A stretch of 46,229 bases of DNA from Prevotellaceae bacterium (GTDB lineage Bacteria > Bacteroidota > Bacteroidia > Bacteroidales > Paludibacteraceae). Under the pieces are notes generated by a model. The model was given only the letters and a program-made list of their open reading frames with translations, had not been told where the DNA came from and did not search any database. Both the position numbers and the translations under genes were made by a program. Positions 34,301 to 43,624 of the stretch are shown in pieces. How positions within the stretch are numbered: position 1 is the stretch's first letter; each line of letters opens with the position of its first letter. The stretch spans positions 1-46,229 of the forward strand of contig JAISVR010000003.1 in the NCBI GenBank assembly GCA_031271465.1, written 5' to 3'.

Positions 34301-35770
34301 CTCTGCAAGTGTACCGCTGATAGTAAGTGTACCTGTGGCTTTATCGTAGATTCCTGTCAAACCATCTGTATTGCCACCTGCAAATGTAACTTCAACTGCA
34401 TTATCTGCATCTTGTACATTTTCTATATTATATACAATATTTGTAATTGCTGTACCTGCTTTTTTAGCTTGTGCATCTGTACCTGCTACCGAAGTAAGCG
34501 TAATTACAGGGGCTGGAGTTTCGCTTATATAAGCGCGTTCGAAATAATCAAGTTTATTACCGCTTTCATCTTCAAATGCACCATCTTGACCCGCATCGCC
34601 AACTTCCAATCTAAATACATAGTTAGTATTAGGTGTTAAACCGCTGTAAGGAACAGTAACAACACTACCATCAATTTGAGGGGTCAGAGCTTCTCCTCCC
34701 TGAAACGAAATTTTTGCGCCTGCACCCAATTTTACATTTTCACTGAAAGTAAGAACGATTTCGCCACTCAAAGGCAATTTTTCAGCAGGATCGGGAGAAA
34801 TGCTGAGGATTGTCGGTTTTTCCACATCAGCAGCAATTACAGTAGCCGACACGGGAATAACAATATCACTTTCTAAACCACCACCGCTTATGGTAATGTT
34901 TCCTGTTGGGTCACTCAAGCCTAAACCTGTTGGGTCAAAAGTTACAATTAAATCGTATCCGGCTTCAGCTTGGGCATCTCCTTGTGCAATTGCAGCTGCA
35001 CAACTAAAAGCAGCATTATCTGATGCCACTGTTAAATCTCCTTCGAGAGCTGCACCTTTTACATTGATTGTTTTGCTTGCAGTTGCATTTTCAGCTACTT
35101 CACCAAAAGCAAGAGAGGTTGGGTCTGTGGTAATAGTTGGAGATTTCGGCACATCTGACAAACGAAGAGAGAATGCCGAGAACACATTATTACTTGAACC
35201 GCCAGAACCACCAATATAAACCACAATTGTTGATTCAATAGATGGGTCTAACGCAAAAGGACGAATAGTAAAACTTGACGACAATGTCATTGGCTGTGCA
35301 ACATCATTGACAGTAACGGCAAAGTTTTTTGTCGCATCAGCACCATTTGCAGAATTATCTTTCCCTACAAACGCAAATTCATCATAACCTTTCACCTTGA
35401 AAGTAATCTTACTACTATTAGATGCCCTCATGTTTAATTGCTGTGCTGCTATCCCCGTAAATTGGTTAGCAGAGCCTGAAATTGTAATGCCACTGGAATT
35501 ATTTCCCTGCGCATGAACTATTACCCAACCAGCATCAATGTCAAGTCCATTACCTAAACTGTATCCGCTTGCATTCAATCCTGCTCGAAGCGTTTTGGCA
35601 TCATTCATGACATACACTTCATAATCCCTATCGCCAAACGATTTCAATGTCTGACCATAAGTCGTTTCGTAAATCCCCGGCTCATGTGTTGCCGTTTGTG
35701 CACTTACATACACCGTACCCATCAGCGCTAACGCCACTGCGAGTAACATTTTGTAAAATAATTTTTTCAT
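31364..35770 (-). CDS. Large multidomain T9SS-sorted surface protein with FIVAR repeats
   Basis: A 1468-residue protein with signal peptide (1-25, ending VSAQ). In order: a unique N-terminal domain; a HYDIN/ASPM-like Ig domain (about 205-310, TTDPTSLAFGEVAENATASK); a Big_5-like Ig domain (about 315-415, TILSISPDPAEK, VLTFSENV); a Rossmann-like GATase/ThuA-like domain (about 550-745, EVALLYNAAA, YDLIILHEAVPS, VPILNMKSHQYG); an FnIII domain split by a jelly-roll-like insert; three FIVAR modules near the C-terminus with DYTPESW, DYIPETW and EHTPESW; and a T9SS type A-like sorting domain ending IINEKAVKVLVK. FIVAR and Ig modules suggest glycan or matrix binding. It stands alone, with a terminator downstream and a 700-bp leader region upstream. 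Ala-rich composition is uniform, with no sign of truncation. Confidence 0.85.
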   Translation of the reverse strand: MKKLFYKMLLAVALALMGTVYVSAQTATHEPGIYETTYGQTLKSFGDRDYEVYVMNDAKTLRAGLNASGYSLGNGLDIDAGWVIVHAQGNNSSGITISGSANQFTGIAAQQLNMRASNSSKITFKVKGYDEFAFVGKDNSANGADATKNFAVTVNDVAQPMTLSSSFTIRPFALDPSIESTIVVYIGGSGGSSNNVFSAFSLRLSDVPKSPTITTDPTSLAFGEVAENATASKTINVKGAALEGDLTVASDNAAFSCAAAIAQGDAQAEAGYDLIVTFDPTGLGLSDPTGNITISGGGLESDIVIPVSATVIAADVEKPTILSISPDPAEKLPLSGEIVLTFSENVKLGAGAKISFQGGEALTPQIDGSVVTVPYSGLTPNTNYVFRLEVGDAGQDGAFEDESGNKLDYFERAYISETPAPVITLTSVAGTDAQAKKAGTAITNIVYNIENVQDADNAVEVTFAGGNTDGLTGIYDKATGTLTISGTLAEQATYPTILNYTVTTTALIGYEDAAISASGTLTVKDPNAMEVALLYNAAAAPAGAGKIFPMLDANYNVTVINITDPNTTAQMEGIIAANYDLIILHEAVPSQNNQTTAVGVMGSYIGQVPILNMKSHQYGKANSAWPAGAGQNNDGELDKVSVLINSGFENHQIFTGVTITDGNRVTMANANGVIRYATGVQNVNNIAINGSGDAGNVAILEDISGVEKYMMIALSAAAENFTDDGLLVIKNACDYLMGIAAAKNTEAKITEFFIGETEGTIDEDAKTIEVMLPFGTDIVNPLAVTLEASLNATITADGLEFKNGAYVDFSDGEVIFSVQAEDETVPAVDYTVTVSVATTVAPEITGDENKDQDVLIGETIENIALVATDYANIEFVYGEAGTEADFETATGLTVEIAEGTVTISGTIAATADVGDYAYTVTATGNDATVQDAVVNGTITVALGTPVANEVTTVTETTAELSWSEVAGADSYTVEVTTLEQLGETQWTTPQTINNNNRSNVENLDLTPANGPYIIEFELAASNDFSDILGFTPSGSAPGGTNAGARITIGTNDNKFVADNTFRGGRIIPILNPSLTLDGSFSKYQLLLEGAVAVDNDNATVIDESSFIQFRNQSAGAGSFIVQNVKVLKLKTVITQSVDKAETIFTAEDLTAGTEYTYTVTAVKNTTSNKSNEVNFTTAVPVDKSALEAAIIEAQSKNEADYTPESWINAGLAAVIATAQDVYNDVDATQPEVNAQVTAIENAISALVPVAPVLDYTDLETAIGEGNSELTTKTEADYIPETWQMLEDMVVAGEALVGNATTQQEIADAAKAIRDAIDGLTLVGDEIDYDALEALIAEIEAEQLLASEHTPESWQVLEDALEAGKTLLANRNAPHHDQILVDNTKEAIDIARAALERATTGIDETGVSVKVLGLTGAISIEGVAEGTTVTIATVNGQLIYKGAALSSIPAPAGVAIVIINEKAVKVLVK

Positions 35771-36476
35771 AATTAAAAAATTTAGTTGTCTGAACTTTGA
35801 TAATTGTCTGAACCTTGATTTTTCAGGATTAAAAGATTGGCAGGATTTTTTTAAGGTTTAAGTTTGAGGTTTATCCTGTTTGTCTTTTTTGCTTGCTAAC
35901 AGTTGGTTTATGACTTTCAAATCGCCGTTCGAGACGGGTTTATAAATATAGTTTGTTAAATTAAAATTTCAGAATAAACGCTGTGTGTTCCTGTTCGTAA
36001 GAGTAACAGCGTTAGTTTATTTTCATTTTTTGCAAATAATCATCAAAATTTTTACACTTAATCAGATTCTTACCTTTTCGGGCATCATCCATCACTTTTC
36101 TTGTTGTTTTGTATGATCATTGTTGTCATATTCTTAGTTTTTTAAAAATTTGGATTTTGAGTTAATAGTTTTTCATGTCATAGACAAAAATGATACCATC
36201 AAATACTATCATAAACTTCAATCAATCATTCAAAACAGACTAATGAAGTAATAAATGTAAGTAAAACTCCAAAAAGGCATACAAAGGTACATAAAAATTG
36301 TATTAAATTATGTATCTTTTTTATGTTATAAGGCATGTTTTCAATTCTATTACTGCACTGGGGGTTCTTTTTATTGTTTAGCAATAGAATTGAATAAAAA
36401 ACATAAATGACAAGCTATTTCTAAGTTTGCTACAATTAATTTTTCAAAACAGAATTTATGTTTATTCCGACTTATT
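35771..36476. other. Gene-free AT-rich region upstream of the 1468-residue gene
   Basis: I see no gene, RNA or repeat array here. It separates two minus-strand genes and should hold the promoter for the surface-protein gene. The only TAnnTTTG box I found on the minus strand is TACCTTTG at 36282-36289, which would imply a leader of nearly 500 nt. A TGTCTGAAC motif occurs twice near 35790-35815. Confidence 0.5.
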
Positions 36477-38963
36477 CTATCTTAATTTTGCTCCTGTTTC
36501 TTCCAGTTTGTGTTGTATTTTATTCATTATAGCATCTATTTGCTTGTCGGTAAGGGTTTTTTCATCGTCGCGCAACACAAAATTTACTGCGTAGGATTTT
36601 TTTCCTGCTTCTATATTTTTTCCTTCGTATACATCAAAGAGCGATACCGATTTTAACAGTTTCCGCTCACTCTCGAAGGCTATTTTTTCGATGCTGGCAA
36701 ATTCCACGCTTTTATCTAACAGTAAGGCGAGATCGCGACTTACTTCGGGGAATTTAGGGATATCGGTAGCCGCAACGCGCTGTTTAGCTGCAATTTTCAA
36801 TACGGCATTCCAATTCAATTCGGCATAAAAAACCTCGGCGTTTATATCGAATTCTTTCAGCAATTTGCGGTTTACAATACCGTAGTTTGCCAATTCTTTG
36901 CCTTTACGATTGAATAATTTAACACCTTGTTCTATATTTTCGTTGGAAAAATTCTCTACCACAAACGATTTTACGCCTAAGCCCAGTCTTTTCAATATAT
37001 TTTCGAGGTAAGCCTTCAATTCGAATACGGTAGTTTTTTCATCGGCTCGCACCCACGACTGTGCAGCTTTATTGCCTGTAATCCACAGTCCGAGGAAGAA
37101 ATCTTCGCCATAAGGTGCCAGGTAATTTTTATTCGAAGCATCATTGTGAGCCGAAATAAGTTCGGCATGACGAGCAGGGTCAAAGCGGTAACAATTGCCG
37201 AATTCGTAGAATTTCAAGTCGGCATTTTTACGGTTCCGGTTGTAGGCAATGCTTTCCAATCCACCAAAAAGCAGCGTTTGACGCATCACACTCAAATCGT
37301 TGCTGAGCGGATTGAGTAATCTCACACAATTTTCGGCTCGATAGCTTTCTCCTTTTTCGTAGTAAGAAGCTTTGCTAAGCGAATTGTTGAGAATTTCGTT
37401 GAAACCGCAAGCGGTAAGTTGTTCGGCAACAAGATTCTGTAACTTGTGGCTGTCGGGTTTCGAAAAGTAGCTGATACTTGATTTTACGCTTGTGTCGGGC
37501 TGCACATTGTTGTAGCCAAAAATGCGCAACAAATCTTCAATTACATCCACATCGCGCTCTACATCTACACGATAACTCGGGATGGAAAGTTTCAGTTCAG
37601 TATCGTTTTCCGACTGAATATCTACTTCAAGAGCGGTAAGAATGGTTTTAATCGTTGCTTTATCGATATCTTTTCCTATCAAGCTGTTTATTTTCTGGTA
37701 AGAAACTACAACTTCCTTGCGGGCAATCGGCGCGGGATAAATATCCACGATATTACTGCTTACCTTCCCTCCTGCCACATGTTGAATAAACAGGGTGGCA
37801 AATTTTAATATGTATAAAGTGTTGTTAGGGTCGCAGCCGCGCTCGTAGCGGAAAGAGGCATCGGTATTCAAGCCATGGCGACGAGCGGTTTTGCGAATGC
37901 TTACAGGGTTGAAATAAGCACTTTCGAGAAAAATATTAGTGGTAGCCTCGGTAACAGCCGAGTGCAGTCCACCAAACACGCCACCGATACACATTCCTCC
38001 TTCGGTATCGCAAATCATCAAGTCGTCGGCAGAGAGTTTTCGCTCTACACCGTCGAGAGTAACAAAAGGAGTTCCTTCGGGCAGATTTTTTACGATAACC
38101 TGCTTGCCTGCAATCTTGTCGGCATCGAACGCGTGGATTGGTTGCCCCATAGCGTGAAGCACAAAATTGGTAGCATCAACCACATTGTTTATCGAACGCA
38201 AGCCTACTGTTTTGAAATAATTTTTCAGCCATTCGGGCGATTCTTTCACCGTTACTCCACTAAGGGTGAGGGCTGAATAACGCGGACAGGCTGTGGCATT
38301 TTCTACAGAAACCGGTATCGAAAAATCGTTGTTGTCTACTTTAAAATTATCAACCGGATAGGGCTTGAGTTTCACTTCGGGACGATAGAGGGCACAATAT
38401 GCCGCCAAATCGCGTGCAACTCCAAAGTGAGAAGCGGCATCAATACGATTTGGAGTAATATCTACCTCAATCACCGTATCGTTTTCCACTTTGTAGTACT
38501 CTTTGGCAAGCGTACCCACAGGCACATCGGGTGGCAGCACGATAATTCCGGCATGGCTGTTGCCTATACCGATTTCATCTTCGGCACAAAGCATTCCGAA
38601 GCTTTCTTCGCCGCGTATCTTTGAGCGTTTGATGGTGAAATTTTCTTCGCCCGAATAGAGAACCGTACCTATGGGAGCAACGATGACTTTTTGTCCGGCA
38701 GCTACATTGGGCGCACCGCATACGATTTTAAGCTCTTCGCCGGTGCCAATATTCACGGTGGTAAGATGTAAGTGGTCTGAATTAGGGTGCTCGATACAAG
38801 TAAGCACTTCACCTACAACCAAGCCTTCGAGTCCGCCTTTAATGTTTTGGATGTGTTCCACACTACCAACTTCCAACCCGATGGAAGTAAGAATTTTTGC
38901 CGTTTCTTCGGCAGGGATATCAATGTTGATGTACTGCTTGAGCCAATTGTACGAGATATTCAT
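36477..38963 (-). CDS. pheT: Phenylalanine--tRNA ligase beta subunit
   Basis: I choose the start at 38963 (MNISYNWLKQYINIDIP, 828 residues); the frame extends five codons further, but a TACCTTTG promoter box at 38993-39000 would leave almost no leader for the longer form. The order is typical: N-terminal part, tRNA-binding EMAP/OB domain (about 40-150, VVGEVLTCIEHPNSDHLHL), B3/B4 editing domain (CPRYSALTLSGVTV, INNVVDATNFVLHAMGQPIH), B5 (about 400-475), catalytic-like core, and the C-terminal anticodon-binding FDX-ACB domain (FPEVSRDLALLLD). It pairs with PheS, which is not in this window, to charge tRNA-Phe in the cytosol. Confidence 0.96.
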   Translation of the reverse strand: MNISYNWLKQYINIDIPAEETAKILTSIGLEVGSVEHIQNIKGGLEGLVVGEVLTCIEHPNSDHLHLTTVNIGTGEELKIVCGAPNVAAGQKVIVAPIGTVLYSGEENFTIKRSKIRGEESFGMLCAEDEIGIGNSHAGIIVLPPDVPVGTLAKEYYKVENDTVIEVDITPNRIDAASHFGVARDLAAYCALYRPEVKLKPYPVDNFKVDNNDFSIPVSVENATACPRYSALTLSGVTVKESPEWLKNYFKTVGLRSINNVVDATNFVLHAMGQPIHAFDADKIAGKQVIVKNLPEGTPFVTLDGVERKLSADDLMICDTEGGMCIGGVFGGLHSAVTEATTNIFLESAYFNPVSIRKTARRHGLNTDASFRYERGCDPNNTLYILKFATLFIQHVAGGKVSSNIVDIYPAPIARKEVVVSYQKINSLIGKDIDKATIKTILTALEVDIQSENDTELKLSIPSYRVDVERDVDVIEDLLRIFGYNNVQPDTSVKSSISYFSKPDSHKLQNLVAEQLTACGFNEILNNSLSKASYYEKGESYRAENCVRLLNPLSNDLSVMRQTLLFGGLESIAYNRNRKNADLKFYEFGNCYRFDPARHAELISAHNDASNKNYLAPYGEDFFLGLWITGNKAAQSWVRADEKTTVFELKAYLENILKRLGLGVKSFVVENFSNENIEQGVKLFNRKGKELANYGIVNRKLLKEFDINAEVFYAELNWNAVLKIAAKQRVAATDIPKFPEVSRDLALLLDKSVEFASIEKIAFESERKLLKSVSLFDVYEGKNIEAGKKSYAVNFVLRDDEKTLTDKQIDAIMNKIQHKLEETGAKLR

Positions 38964-38992
38964 AAATTTAGTAAACAAGTATTTTTGAGCGG

Positions 38993-39000
38993 CAAAGGTA
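38993..39000 (-). promoter_or_regulatory. Candidate -7 box of the pheT promoter
   Basis: Minus strand reads TACCTTTG (TAnnTTTG), 30 bp before the ATG at 38963. It decides the shorter pheT start. Confidence 0.55.
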
Positions 39001-39056
39001 ATGAAAAAATATCTGTTGCAAAAACAAATTTTCTTGTGGAAAACTCTTGATTATCA

Positions 39057-41237
39057 TTACGATTCAGCCTCGTCGTAGTCGGGCGTATCGTGCTCTTTTT
39101 TGAAAATGCTTCCGATATTTTTACCCATTTTTTGTACACTTTCAAGACCTTTACTAATGGTAGATGTACTAAGGTCGTCGAAACCCTGCAGTATGGTAAG
39201 CGAGCTTTCGTATCTTTGCGGATAAATAACGATTTTATTGTTTTCGGTAAAATGTTTTTCAAGTTTGAACGGCAACTGTTCGAGTAGATTTATATACGAA
39301 ACAGAGCCTTTGCGCGCAGAGGCAAGAATTATCAAATCGTCGCTTTTGATATAACGCGATACGATAAGAAAATCTTCCCAATCGTCGAACTGGCGGAAGT
39401 TGAAAGTTAATCCGCTGTATTCTTTTTTGAGCATCCGAATAATGTCTTTCTGCGAACGATGGTTGCAAAACAGGGTGATGGGCAGACTTAACTCTTGAGC
39501 CAGCTTGCTCACCTTATCGAACCACTGCACAAATCCGTGTTCTTTTTCACCGAAAGGCGGTATCAGCAATACAATGCGTTTTACCACTTCGGGAGCCGTG
39601 ATGAGTTTACACATCAGCACCATTTTGTCCGAATTATTTATCACGCTATCGGTGGTTTCGCCCATCAATTTGTCTATTAATCCAATGTGGCGCGACCAAC
39701 CCAGTATTATAATGTCTGCCATGAACTCGCGGGCAGTGCGTACAATACCGCTCGGAATATTATAATCCATCGTAGCTCGAATTTGTACCTGCGATTCGGA
39801 TGCCGATGCCTGTTTGATATAGCTTTCCATTTTCTTGCGCACCGGTAGGAGGTCGTGCTCGGCATCTTTACTGTTGGGCAATACCGAGAAAACGGTAATC
39901 GGCATGGTCGATTTTTTGTTTTTTATTAAAATAGCTAAATCGAGCAATTTCTCAAAATTCAAATCGGGCGGCACCGGCAACACCAATCGTTCGCAGTTGG
40001 CATCGTGTTTGCTTTCGTCCGTATCGGTTTCTGCGCCGGCAAGTACAATTTTTCGCGCAGCTTTTTCTGTTACCATCGAAGCTACAATACAGGTAACGAG
40101 TATCAGTATTACTGTTCCGTTGAGCACATTGTCGTCTATCATTCCGGCACGATGCCCTACCATAATAATAGCCAGAGTGGCAGCAGCATGCGAACTGCTC
40201 AACCCGAAAATAAGGCTGCGCTGTATGCGACTGTATCGAAATGCAAGTTGCGTAAACAATGCCGCAAGCCATTTGCCTGCTATTGCTACCAGCGTAAGCG
40301 TACCTGCCACCAACAGCGCGGTGTAGCCATGTGTTATCACACTGACATCGACTATCATCCCCACACTGATAAGAAAAAAGGGAATGAAGAGTGCATTGCC
40401 GATAAATTCAATGCGATTCATCAACGCCGACGATTGTGGTATTAATTTGTTGAGCGACAAACCGGCGATAAACGCCCCGATAATAGGTTCTAAACCGGCA
40501 ACTTCTGCCATAAAGGCGGCGAAGAAAAGTACTGCCAGCACAAATATGTAGTGCGAATGTTTTTCACTTTCGAGTTTTTGGAAAAACCACTTGGTGAGCA
40601 AGGGCACTATCTTGAACATGATAAGTAGCAATAATGCCAACGAAATACCGAAACGAATCCAAAAAGTATAGTCGAGCGAGCCTTGATGATTGCCCACAAT
40701 AACAGACAACATGATAAGCACTGCCGTATCGGTAAGAATGGTACCACCCACGGTAATGGCTACCGCCTGATTTTTGCTTACCCCGAGCTTGCTCACAATG
40801 GGGTAAGCTATCAGCGTGTGGGTAGCAAACATGCTGGCAATAAGCAGCGACGGGTCGGAATTATATCCAAGGAAATAGAAACACACCGGATAGCCTATAG
40901 CAAGCGGAATGGCAAAAGTAAATACTCCGAAAAGCAAACTCTTGTATCTGTTTGCCCGAAAATCGCCGAGGTCTAAATCCAAACCCGCTATAAACATAAT
41001 ATAGAGCAGTCCGATGGTGGAAAATAACTCTACCGCCGAGTTTTGGGCTATGAGATTAAACCCGTTTGGACCGATAATTACTCCCGAAATAATGAGGACA
41101 ATAATGCCGGGAATATTGAAACGCCGCAGCAAAATGGGCGATACAAGAATAATAAAAAGAATAAGCGAAAACACTAATACCGGGTTTTGCAGCGGTGTGT
41201 CGAACTTATTTAAGAAGTATTCAATATAGGTATTCAT
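39057..41237 (-). CDS. CPA2-family cation:proton antiporter with C-terminal USP-like domains
   Basis: A 726-residue membrane protein when started at the ATG at 41237 (MNTYIEYFLNKFDTP). A GTG at 41261 extends the frame by eight residues, but it lies at or upstream of the predicted transcription start. The first 400 residues form about 12 membrane helices of a Na+/H+ exchanger domain (NIPGIIVLIISGVIIGPNGF, LLYIMFIAGLDLD, LEPIIGAFIAGLSL, SHAAATLAIIMVGH). The GLDLD and A-E-PIIGAF segments are CPA2-like. The cytoplasmic C-terminus (about 420-700) holds two USP-like halves (PITVFSVLPN, DIIILGWSRHIGLIDKLMGE, KRIVLLIPPFGEKE, DDLIILASARKG). USP-like tails are thought to sense nucleotides or stress. 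Substrate ion is unknown. Confidence 0.9.
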   Translation of the reverse strand: MNTYIEYFLNKFDTPLQNPVLVFSLILFIILVSPILLRRFNIPGIIVLIISGVIIGPNGFNLIAQNSAVELFSTIGLLYIMFIAGLDLDLGDFRANRYKSLLFGVFTFAIPLAIGYPVCFYFLGYNSDPSLLIASMFATHTLIAYPIVSKLGVSKNQAVAITVGGTILTDTAVLIMLSVIVGNHQGSLDYTFWIRFGISLALLLLIMFKIVPLLTKWFFQKLESEKHSHYIFVLAVLFFAAFMAEVAGLEPIIGAFIAGLSLNKLIPQSSALMNRIEFIGNALFIPFFLISVGMIVDVSVITHGYTALLVAGTLTLVAIAGKWLAALFTQLAFRYSRIQRSLIFGLSSSHAAATLAIIMVGHRAGMIDDNVLNGTVILILVTCIVASMVTEKAARKIVLAGAETDTDESKHDANCERLVLPVPPDLNFEKLLDLAILIKNKKSTMPITVFSVLPNSKDAEHDLLPVRKKMESYIKQASASESQVQIRATMDYNIPSGIVRTAREFMADIIILGWSRHIGLIDKLMGETTDSVINNSDKMVLMCKLITAPEVVKRIVLLIPPFGEKEHGFVQWFDKVSKLAQELSLPITLFCNHRSQKDIIRMLKKEYSGLTFNFRQFDDWEDFLIVSRYIKSDDLIILASARKGSVSYINLLEQLPFKLEKHFTENNKIVIYPQRYESSLTILQGFDDLSTSTISKGLESVQKMGKNIGSIFKKEHDTPDYDEAES

Positions 41238-41261
41238 AAAGGTATTTTTGTTTGTTGGCAC

Positions 41262-41269
41262 AAAGATAA
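41262..41269 (-). promoter_or_regulatory. Candidate -7 box of the antiporter promoter
   Basis: Minus strand reads TATCTTTG (TAnnTTTG), 25 bp before the ATG at 41237. It argues against the GTG start at 41261. Confidence 0.55.
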
Positions 41270-41484
41270 AATCTTTTTACAAGAAAATACTTGTTATGTT
41301 ACAAAAACCTTTTATCTGCTATTTTTTTGATGAAAAATTGTATTTACTTTTGCTGCGCAATGACTTGTATAACCCCTCCGCTTCGCTCGTCACCTAAAAA
41401 AATGGAACAATGTTGCACAAGCATTTTATTAGTATAACCGGATAGCCGAAAACTGAATAGAGTAGGCACAAATTTCAAAAAACA

Positions 41485-41967
41485 ATGGTCGCAACAGGTA
41501 TGCTGCTGGCAGGTTTGCAAACACTAAGTGCGCAAATCAATTTGGAGCATACATTCGACGGGAATGTATCGTATGCAGGTGATTTTTATCCTGTGATTAA
41601 TCTTTATACTGCAACAACAAATGAAGTAGGGCTGTATAATGAAGATTATTCGGTGTATAAAACTATTCCTATTACACCGCCTGACGGTTATACTATCTTT
41701 CAGACATATTGTTTCAATAAAAATATTATGACCACAGATGACAAGGTATCCTTTATTGTAAATTTTCGTCAAAGAGCTATGGAGTCTAATTTTAACTTAT
41801 ACAGTACTTGCAGGTTATATGACGAAGATGGCAACATAGTGAAGGGCTTTGGATATACTTATTCCTTTTTATCTTCTATTCACAGAATTTCCAATAATGA
41901 ATACCGTTTTATTGCTTATGCGTTATATATATATATATATATGACACTCAGGTACAAGGTTCATTAA
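41485..41967 (+). CDS. N-terminal part of a T9SS cargo protein, frame broken at a TA repeat
   Basis: A 160-residue frame whose start MVATGMLLAGLQTLSAQ gives a short signal peptide. The mature part is strand-rich (INLEHTFDGNVSYAGDF, CRLYDEDGNIVKGFGY) with the look of a Bacteroidota propeller-like cargo domain; I do not recognise a family. The last native residues are RFIAYAL, after which the TA tract (41924-41942) is read as YIYIYM and the frame runs out in TLRYKVH. In the next frame the sequence continues from DTQVQGSLRVETDIY to a T9SS sorting domain ending at 42266. A TACTTTTG box at 41345-41352 is a possible -7 element. Confidence 0.65.
   Translation: MVATGMLLAGLQTLSAQINLEHTFDGNVSYAGDFYPVINLYTATTNEVGLYNEDYSVYKTIPITPPDGYTIFQTYCFNKNIMTTDDKVSFIVNFRQRAMESNFNLYSTCRLYDEDGNIVKGFGYTYSFLSSIHRISNNEYRFIAYALYIYIYMTLRYKVH
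41924..41942. repeat. TA dinucleotide microsatellite at a frame break
   Basis: Nineteen bases of alternating T and A. Loss of one TA unit, or gain of two, would join the upstream frame to the downstream T9SS domain frame. Confidence 0.9.
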
Positions 41968-42266
41968 GGGTTGAAACGGATATTTACTCCCTCCCCGGCA
42001 ACGCTACCTCGGATATAAGAAGTGCACAGACAGAAAAGGTATCGCCACCCTACCCCAACCCTGCCAATACGATAGTTACCTTGCCTTACAAACTGGCACA
42101 GGGCAAAACATCGGTAATGAATATTTACAGCACAAGCGGGCAATTGATAGAAAGCAAGCAGATTGATTCCGTATTCGACAGGATATTGCTTAATGTATCC
42201 GGCTATGCCAAAGGGATATACCTGTATGAAGCGAATGATGTGAGTAACAGGTTTTTTACAAATTAA
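41943..42266 (+). pseudogene. Out-of-frame C-terminal part with T9SS type A sorting domain
   Basis: The frame starting at 41943 reads DTQVQGSLRVETDIYS, a linker, VSPPYPNPANTIVTLPY, then MNIYSTSGQLIESKQ and GYAKGIYLYEANDVSNRFFTN. PYPNPANTIVTL and KGIYLYE are the classic Por secretion C-terminal blocks, so this is the sorting domain for the protein started at 41485. Unless the TA tract changes length, the exported product would lack it. An ATG at 42081 is internal to the domain. Confidence 0.8.
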
Positions 42267-42289
42267 ACAAGCAAACGCTTTCACTCGTA

Positions 42290-43624
42290 TTAAACCAACT
42301 CCCCCTTCAATGTAGCCGAAGAGGCTTCGGTGATTTTCACCTGCACAAGTTGTCCTATTTTGCTATTGCCTTTGGGGAATACCACCACTTTGTTTTGCGA
42401 ACTGCGTCCAAAGAAATCCTCTTTCGAGCGTTTGGAGTAACCCTCCACGAGCACTTCCATCACCTTGCCGACATCGCAACGGTTACTTTCGAGCGAAAGT
42501 TCACCTTGCAGAGCAATGATTTCGTTCAAGCGGCGTATTTTTACGGTTTCGGGTACATCATCAGGCAAGTTTTCGGCAGCAAAAGTACCCGGTCGTTCGC
42601 TGTATTTAAACATAAATGCCATATCAAAGCCTACTTCGCGCATCAGTGAAAGACTTTGCCGGTGGTCATCTTCCGTTTCGGAGCAAAAACCTGCAAAAAT
42701 ATCGGTAGTAATACTTGCCTCGGGCAGTATACGACGAATGGCGGCAATACGGTCTAAATATTCTTCGCGGGTATATTTGCGTTTCATCAATTCTAAAATC
42801 CGGTTACTGCCCGACTGTACGGGCAAATGAATACTGCGGCACAAATTAGGGTGAGAGGCAATTACCATGAGCGTTTCGTCGCTCATATCTTTTGGATGCG
42901 AAGTAGTAAAGCGAATACGCATTGCAGGAACTGCTTCGGCTACACGACGCAGTAATTCCGGAAAGAAAATTATTCCCGCTTCGCTTTCAAATTTGTATGA
43001 ATTTACATTTTGTCCCAGTAGAGTAACTTCACGGTAGCCTTTTGCCTCGAGATCGCGCAACTCGGCAAGAATACTATCCACATCGCGGCTACGCTCGCGT
43101 CCACGAGTATAGGGGACAATGCAATAGCTGCAAAAATTATTGCAACCACGCATAATTGAAATATAGCCCGAAAGCGGATTACCGATACGCGAAGGTATCA
43201 CATCACGATAGGTTTCAGTTGAGGAAAACTCCACATTGATAGCTTTTTCACCGCGCTCCACAGTACCCACAAGGTTGGGAATATCCATATAGGCATCGGG
43301 ACCTGCAACTATATCTACGCCATGTTCGTGTATTAACTGCTCTTTTACTCGCTCAGCCATACAACCTATCACACCGATAATGAGCTTACCGTTGCGTTTC
43401 TTTTTCAATGCACGAAAACTGTTGAGTCGTGTTAATACCCGCTGTTCGGCATTATCGCGCACCGAACAGGTATTTACAAATATGGCATCGGCATCTTCAA
43501 GCGCTTCGGTAAGTATAAAGCCATCCATTTGCATAATAGATGCTACCACCTCACTATCAGCCGAATTCATCTGACATCCGTAAGTTTCGATGTAGAGTTT
43601 TCGTTCCTTTTGCGGGCTTTCCAC
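42290..43624 (-). CDS. miaB: tRNA-2-methylthio-N6-dimethylallyladenosine synthase
   Basis: A 444-residue methylthiotransferase that adds a methylthio group to i6A37 of tRNAs reading UNN codons. The N-terminal MTTase domain binds one 4Fe-4S cluster through C17, C53 and C88. The radical-SAM domain has C161, C165 and C168 in RGCNNFCSYC, followed by the MiaB hallmark IVPYTRGRERSR. The TRAM domain (about 370-440) closes the protein. Closest alternatives are RimO and MtaB; the CSYCIVPYTRGRE segment and total length favour MiaB. Its ATG lies directly beside the stop of the PorP/SprF-family gene upstream (43624/43625), so the two are probably co-transcribed. Confidence 0.95.
   Translation of the reverse strand: MESPQKERKLYIETYGCQMNSADSEVVASIMQMDGFILTEALEDADAIFVNTCSVRDNAEQRVLTRLNSFRALKKKRNGKLIIGVIGCMAERVKEQLIHEHGVDIVAGPDAYMDIPNLVGTVERGEKAINVEFSSTETYRDVIPSRIGNPLSGYISIMRGCNNFCSYCIVPYTRGRERSRDVDSILAELRDLEAKGYREVTLLGQNVNSYKFESEAGIIFFPELLRRVAEAVPAMRIRFTTSHPKDMSDETLMVIASHPNLCRSIHLPVQSGSNRILELMKRKYTREEYLDRIAAIRRILPEASITTDIFAGFCSETEDDHRQSLSLMREVGFDMAFMFKYSERPGTFAAENLPDDVPETVKIRRLNEIIALQGELSLESNRCDVGKVMEVLVEGYSKRSKEDFFGRSSQNKVVVFPKGNSKIGQLVQVKITEASSATLKGELV

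Noticed and set aside
31922-35219. Plus-strand ORFs opposite the 1468-residue gene
   Set aside because: Cys- and Ser-rich antisense shadows without leaders or recognisable domains.
41238-41261. GTG start of the antiporter at 41261
   Set aside because: The TATCTTTG box at 41262-41269 would put the transcription start downstream of this codon; the ATG at 41237 fits.
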